Source: Liolophura sinensis
Lineage: Eukaryota > Mollusca > Polyplacophora > Chitonida > Chitonidae
Direction: 5' to 3'
Assembly: GCF_032854445.1 (NCBI RefSeq)
Contig: NC_088307.1
Coordinates: 21,342,017 to 21,406,016 of the forward strand
DNA length: 64,000 nucleotides
The notes under the pieces are model-generated. The model made no database searches. It was not told the DNA's origin and saw only the letters and a list, made by a program, of their open reading frames with translations. Below, piece after piece: positions 54,201 through 60,200 of this stretch (positions are counted from its first letter, which is position 1; each line of letters begins with the position of its first letter). A program made the translations under genes and the position numbers.

Positions 54201-57200
54201 TACAGCCAGTCATATACAGATACCGTTTCGGGGGTCAAAATGTTTGGTTATTTACTCGTTTTGATGCAAAAAATGACTTTGGATCATGCCATTAGTATTC
54301 ATAGTTTCAGATTCATAATCCTTTAATTATTGCATTTTATCCGCTTCTACATTGTTTTACAATGACACAACTGGGACGTAATACATTTCACGCCTTTACA
54401 TTATACTAGATGAGATCAGTTTTGTAGAGGTCATCGCTCTGAAGAGCTCCAAACATTTTGATCCCTGTATTTATATATACCTAAATCATGTCAGAAGAAT
54501 ACAAGTGTTATATGTCAGTGCTTGGGGTTTAACGTGGTACTCAACAATTTTTCAGTCATATGACAACAAAGGAACCCTTAGAGTGCATGTAATGTACCTT
54601 CACTGATGCAGGACGGATTTCTATCGCCCTTTTATCTAGTGCTGCTTCACTGATACTCCTTACCGAAGGCAAGTAAGACGCCCCACCTGAGCCATTATAC
54701 TGATACGGGTCAACCAGTCGTTGCACCATCCCTTTCATGCTGAACGCCAAGCGAGGAAGTTACAAGTTCCTCTGTTAAAGTCTTAAGGTGTGACTCGACC
54801 CAGGATTGAACGTGGATCTACCACCCACGAAGCGAACGCTCTACCAACTGTGCTAGCGGGCCGGTGTTACATGTAGGTGTACGTGTAACCAGACTGAATG
54901 AATGCTAAGGTTATAATGCCACATTAATGCTAGTTTAGTCATATTATGGCAACAGTAAGTTGAATCAGAATGAATGAATGAATGATAATGGCTTAATGCC
55001 ACATTAATGCTAGTTTAGTCATATTATGGCAATAGCAAGTTGAATCTGAATGAATAAATGAATGATAATGGCTTAATGCCACTTCCACAATATCAAAGCC
55101 ATACATCGTGGCCGAGGTAGTAAGTTTTGAGAAACACTTCAGAATATGTATATGTAACAGTCCGCTATTCAGAAAGATTTTCAAGAAATAAAATATAAAT
55201 GACTGCTCTCCACACAAAAAAAAATTAGTGTTAAGAATTAGAATATGAATCCAATGAAGACTCACAGTTTCCTCTTGGTTCACGGTGACCTCTTCGATCT
55301 TGGCCTTGAAGTGTGGAGTCCACGGGGGGTCAATGACTGTAAGGTTAGGAAGCCCAATGGTGGGGGAGGGGAGGGTGAAATCAATCCCAGGAGGAGGGAC
55401 CTTAGTAAACACAACCATAGACATGTCAACTTGAATAGCGAGTAATGTGAAATGTGGGTAATGTGAAATAATGTGAAAATCCACTGGGTATAAATCATGC
55501 TTGCGTATTAATATCCATGTAGGTAACCTTTTCAAAAGTGATATTTTATTTCAGAAGTTTAGAAAATGCTTTTTATTTTTAATAAATGGGTATCGCAAAA
55601 TATACTGTGAAAGCACACAACATACAGGTCTTGAACAATAATTATCAACAATAATCGGTAAATGATTAACTCTGTGAAGACGAAGGGAGTAGATGTGGAA
55701 TGCTTGAAGATGTGTCAGTGGTGAACTGATGGTGTGTTTGTAGTGAGCTTAAAGTGTGTTTTTGGTAAGTTAATGGTGTGTTTGTAGTGAGCTGAGGGTG
55801 TGCTTGTGGTGAGCTAATGGTGTGTTTATAGTGAGCTAAAAGTGTGTTTTTTTTGTTGAGTTAATGGTGTGTTTGTAGTGAGCTAAGGGTGTGCTTGTGG
55901 TGAGTTAATGGTGTGTTTGTAGTGAGCTGAGGGTGTGCTTGTGGTGAGCTAATGGTGTGTTTGTAGTGAGCTAAAAGTATGTTTTTTTGTGAGTTAATGG
56001 TGTGTTTGTAGTGAGTTAAGGGTGTGCATGTGGTGAGCTAAGGGTGTGCAAGTGGTGAGCTAATGGTGTGTTTGTAATGAGCTAAGGGTGTGCCTGTGGT
56101 GGGCTAATGGTGTGTTTGTAGTGAGCTAATGGTGTGTTTTTTATGAGTTAATGGTGTGTTTGTAGTGAGTTAAGGGTGTGCATGTGGTGAGCTAAGGGTG
56201 TGCAAGTGGTGAGCTAATGGTGTGTTTGTAATGAGCTAAGGGTGTGCCTGTGGTGGGCTAATGGTGTGTTTGTAGTGAGCTAAAAGTGTGTTTTTTATGA
56301 GTTAATGGTGTGTTTGTAGTGAGTTAAGGGTGTGCATGTGGTGAGCTAATGGTGTGTTTGTAGTGAGCTAATGGTGTGCAGTGCTAGTTGTGAGCCAGTG
56401 GAGTGCTAGTGATATTTTTAGACATATACTTGCTTGTGATAAACTTATCTTTACAATATAATCAGACGGGTATCAAGATCAGCTACCAACCTTGAAATAG
56501 CTGACAGCACCATCTTCCATTCGAGGCCAGACTTGAAAACGGAACTTCCACAAAATACCAAATCTGAAAAATGAAATATTAAGAATTAACAGTTCTGTAA
56601 ACTGCCTACTGCCAACAAGGTCTGTGAAAACAAAGGCATGAAGAAAGGGGCAGAAATCTTCAGGTTTCCTTGTCCGTGGCTGGGATTAAAACAACATCTT
56701 GTGCGACCTAGCTACTTAAAGGCAAGCATCTGTCCTCACATTAAGGTGTATAAACTCTATACCTTAACACAGCAAACACCCTCTGAGCTGTGTCATCGTG
56801 TTGTAACTGTCGCATCATCATTTCATGCGTTCTCTCTGGAGCTTTAACAGATGAAAGCAGAAACACCGAAGCTGCAAAAAAAAAACAACAGATTGTCACT
56901 AAGATATATCTAAACTGACGCAACATCACTTGTACATCATGGAAAATGCTTTATTAAAGCAGCGCTAGTGTAGCGTAAAGACCCAGGAGCCTCTCAGCAA
57001 TGCAGTCGCTGTGAGTTCAAGTCCAGCTAATGCTGGCTTCCTCTCCGGCTGTATGAGGGAAGATCTGTTTTCAACCTGCAGCGTATCGTGGGTTTCCCCC
57101 AGGCTTTTTCCTCTTACCATAATGCTGGCCACCGTCGTACTTGAGTACAGCATAAAACATCAATCAAATAAATAAATAATACGATACAAAGTATCGTACG

Positions 57201-60200
57201 ACAAATGTACGCTAAAGAAATGTTGTACGACGCCTTGTGAAACTGGGTTCCAGTTTGAAATAAAAATCTATATATACATTCCTCATTAGGCCACATCATT
57301 TTAAGTTTCTGTTTTACCGTCATAAATGTGTATTTATTTATTTATTTGATTGGTGTTTTACGCCGCACTAAAGAAAATTTGACTTATATGACGGCGGCCA
57401 GCATTATGGTAGGAGGAGACTGGGCAGAGCCCCGGGGGAAACCCATGACCATCTGCAGGCTGCTGACAGACCTTCCCACATATGACCAGAGAGGAAGCCA
57501 GCATGAGCTGGACTTGAACTCACGGTAACTGCATGTGAGAGGCTAACGGGTCATGATGCTGCGCTAGCGCGCTAACCAACTGAGCAACAAAGGCCCTCCC
57601 CCTCCCTCCACCACCTCCCCCCGCCCCCGGTCATAAATAAATCTTTTTCCAATGTCGGAGAAGGGTATAGAAATAAAAATAAAAAAAAATCATCTAATTT
57701 ATGGGAAATGGACTATCCTAGCAATTTTTTCCTATAGAAGACATAACAACATGATCGAAAAGCTTTAAAAAATAGGAAAATCATAAAAACACCAAGATAA
57801 GACAAAATAAAAAGATGTCTTTTTAAAATATGTTCTTCCATTTTTAGATTTTTTTTTTTTTTTTTTGATTGGTGTTTTACGCGATACTCAAGAATATTTC
57901 ACTTATACGACAGCGGCCAGCATTATGGTGGGTGGAAACCGGGCACAGCCCGGGGGAAACCCACGACCATCCGCAGGTTGCTGGCAGACCTTCCCACTTA
58001 CGGCCAGAGAGGAAGCCAGCATGAGCTGGTCTTGAACTCACAGCGACCGCATTGGTGAGAGGCTACTGGGTCATTACGCTGCCCATTTTTAGACCTCTTA
58101 GTGTTGGCTCACCTGTAAAACACTAATTACACTGTAAAACACTAATTAAACTTGTCGCTGTCTTACCTGCAGATGCAGCGATTTCCTGATCAACATCCAG
58201 CAGAAGCTCCCAGGCCACGGGAACAATATCGATAAAATGTTCCTCTGTGAGGGTTGGGGCTGCTTTAGTGATGATAGCCAGTGTGGACTGAGTGAGACGC
58301 TGAGCCTGTGAAGGGGGAACAAAAAGTGATCAGGTAAGTCACTGATTATGTTATTTTTCTTATTTTACCAGAAAATAAATGCAAGAAAACAAGCAGAAAC
58401 TGATTCTACTGGAGTAGTGCATTTGGTTATATGTGAATTTACCCATAATACATTTCCAAGTCAGTATTTTATCAAATTTTGTCTGCAAAAAGTAGAAATT
58501 AAACACACAAAAAAAGTGTAATTTGAAAACTTCAAGTCTGTTTCTTATTTTTTTTTAATATGAAAAAAAAAAATGAAAACGACCCACTCATGAAACATTT
58601 TTTATCGTAGGTATCTATTTCTTCTTTTGCAAAAAAGTAGAAATTAAAACCAGTAAATGAAATTTACACATGTTCCATGCCTATGTTCTCTTGCAATGGT
58701 GAGTTTGCTAGAATACATGCCACAGTTTTCATGTAAACTTTCCATGCTGTAAACATTTTGTTGTGCGTCATTCTTTATCTACATCCCCGCTGGCTGCATG
58801 AAAATAGACAACTGGTCTTATTTACTTGATGGGTGCAACTCACACAATTCAAATAGCTGAACAGTTTTCTATCACAGCAAGAAGTTCGACCAGCTCACAC
58901 ATATGAGTTGTACTCCTAGTTTGTAAACAAGTTGCTTATTCTACTGTGCTGTCAGTTGCAGACAATGTGTAAATATACATTTTAATACAGATGATCTTTC
59001 AAACAACATTCGTTAGCGCGCTAGCGCAGCGTAATGACCCAGGAGCCTCTCATCAATGCAGTCGCTGTGAGTTCAAGTCCAGCTCATGCTGGCTTCCTCT
59101 CCAGCCGTACGTAGGAAGGTCTGCAGCAACCCGCAGATGGTCGTGGGTTTTCCCCGGGCTCTGCCGTGGAATAAGTGAAATATTCTTGAGTACAGCGTAA
59201 AACACCAATCTGATAAATAAATGAATTAAACAACATTCAGCGTTTCACACAACATACTCACTGATATATTTACCTCCCTAAATAATTCTCCGTCATGCTT
59301 TTTTTTTTTCGTCAAATAAATTTACTTGAACTTCTTTACGAGATAGATTTGTTTTAATGATTCATATTTAGGTGAAAAAAGTAAAAAAGGTTCTATTTTC
59401 ATATAATTTATAGATCACTCTTATTATTACAAAACTTTTACGTTCGTACATGTATGTCATGCAACAATAGTTCATCAGCTCTGATTGCTGTTGATTGGTC
59501 CAAAATTCATGACACTTACGGAGAGATCGAAAGAGAATGGCTGCATGAAATATGCCATTTTTTCCACTTTTTAGAGCGGTAGATTTTAACACCTTTGTCT
59601 TGGTCATTCTCAGGATTTCTAGAGGTACGTTTGATGCAAGTTTCAGTGGTATTGGGTTTAAGGGCTTAACACCTTCGTTTTGGTGTTTGTTGTGAAATCT
59701 GATAGCGCTTAACCTTGTTTCAGATCAAGTCAAATTCTGAGAATGTGCACAAAGGTGTTAAAGTCTATTCTATCCCCAAAAATGAAGAAAATGAGGCAAA
59801 AATGGCCAAGACGAAGGTGTTAATGTCTATTCTACCCCCAAAAAAGAAGAAAATGAGGCAAAAAATGGCATATTTCAGGCAGCTTTTTGCTGCCGTTCTC
59901 TTTCCCTCCCTCCAAAGAGTTCATACATTTCAGACCAATCAACGGCAAGCTTTCTCCCTTGCAGCCGTTGAGTGATCTAGGAATGTAAAATTACACTGCA
60001 CATGTATGATGACGTCATACTGCTGAGCTCAGAATGCAACGTCCTGAAACAAATGTTTCTTTTTGCACTTCATGGCGTCTGAGTGTAAACTATTAAAAAT
60101 GTAAAAACAGAAGCGATATCTATAAACTGTGCGAAATAACACAATTATCACCGAAGGAAATTTTGACAGTTCACCTTTATATAGATCACAAAAGCAGATA

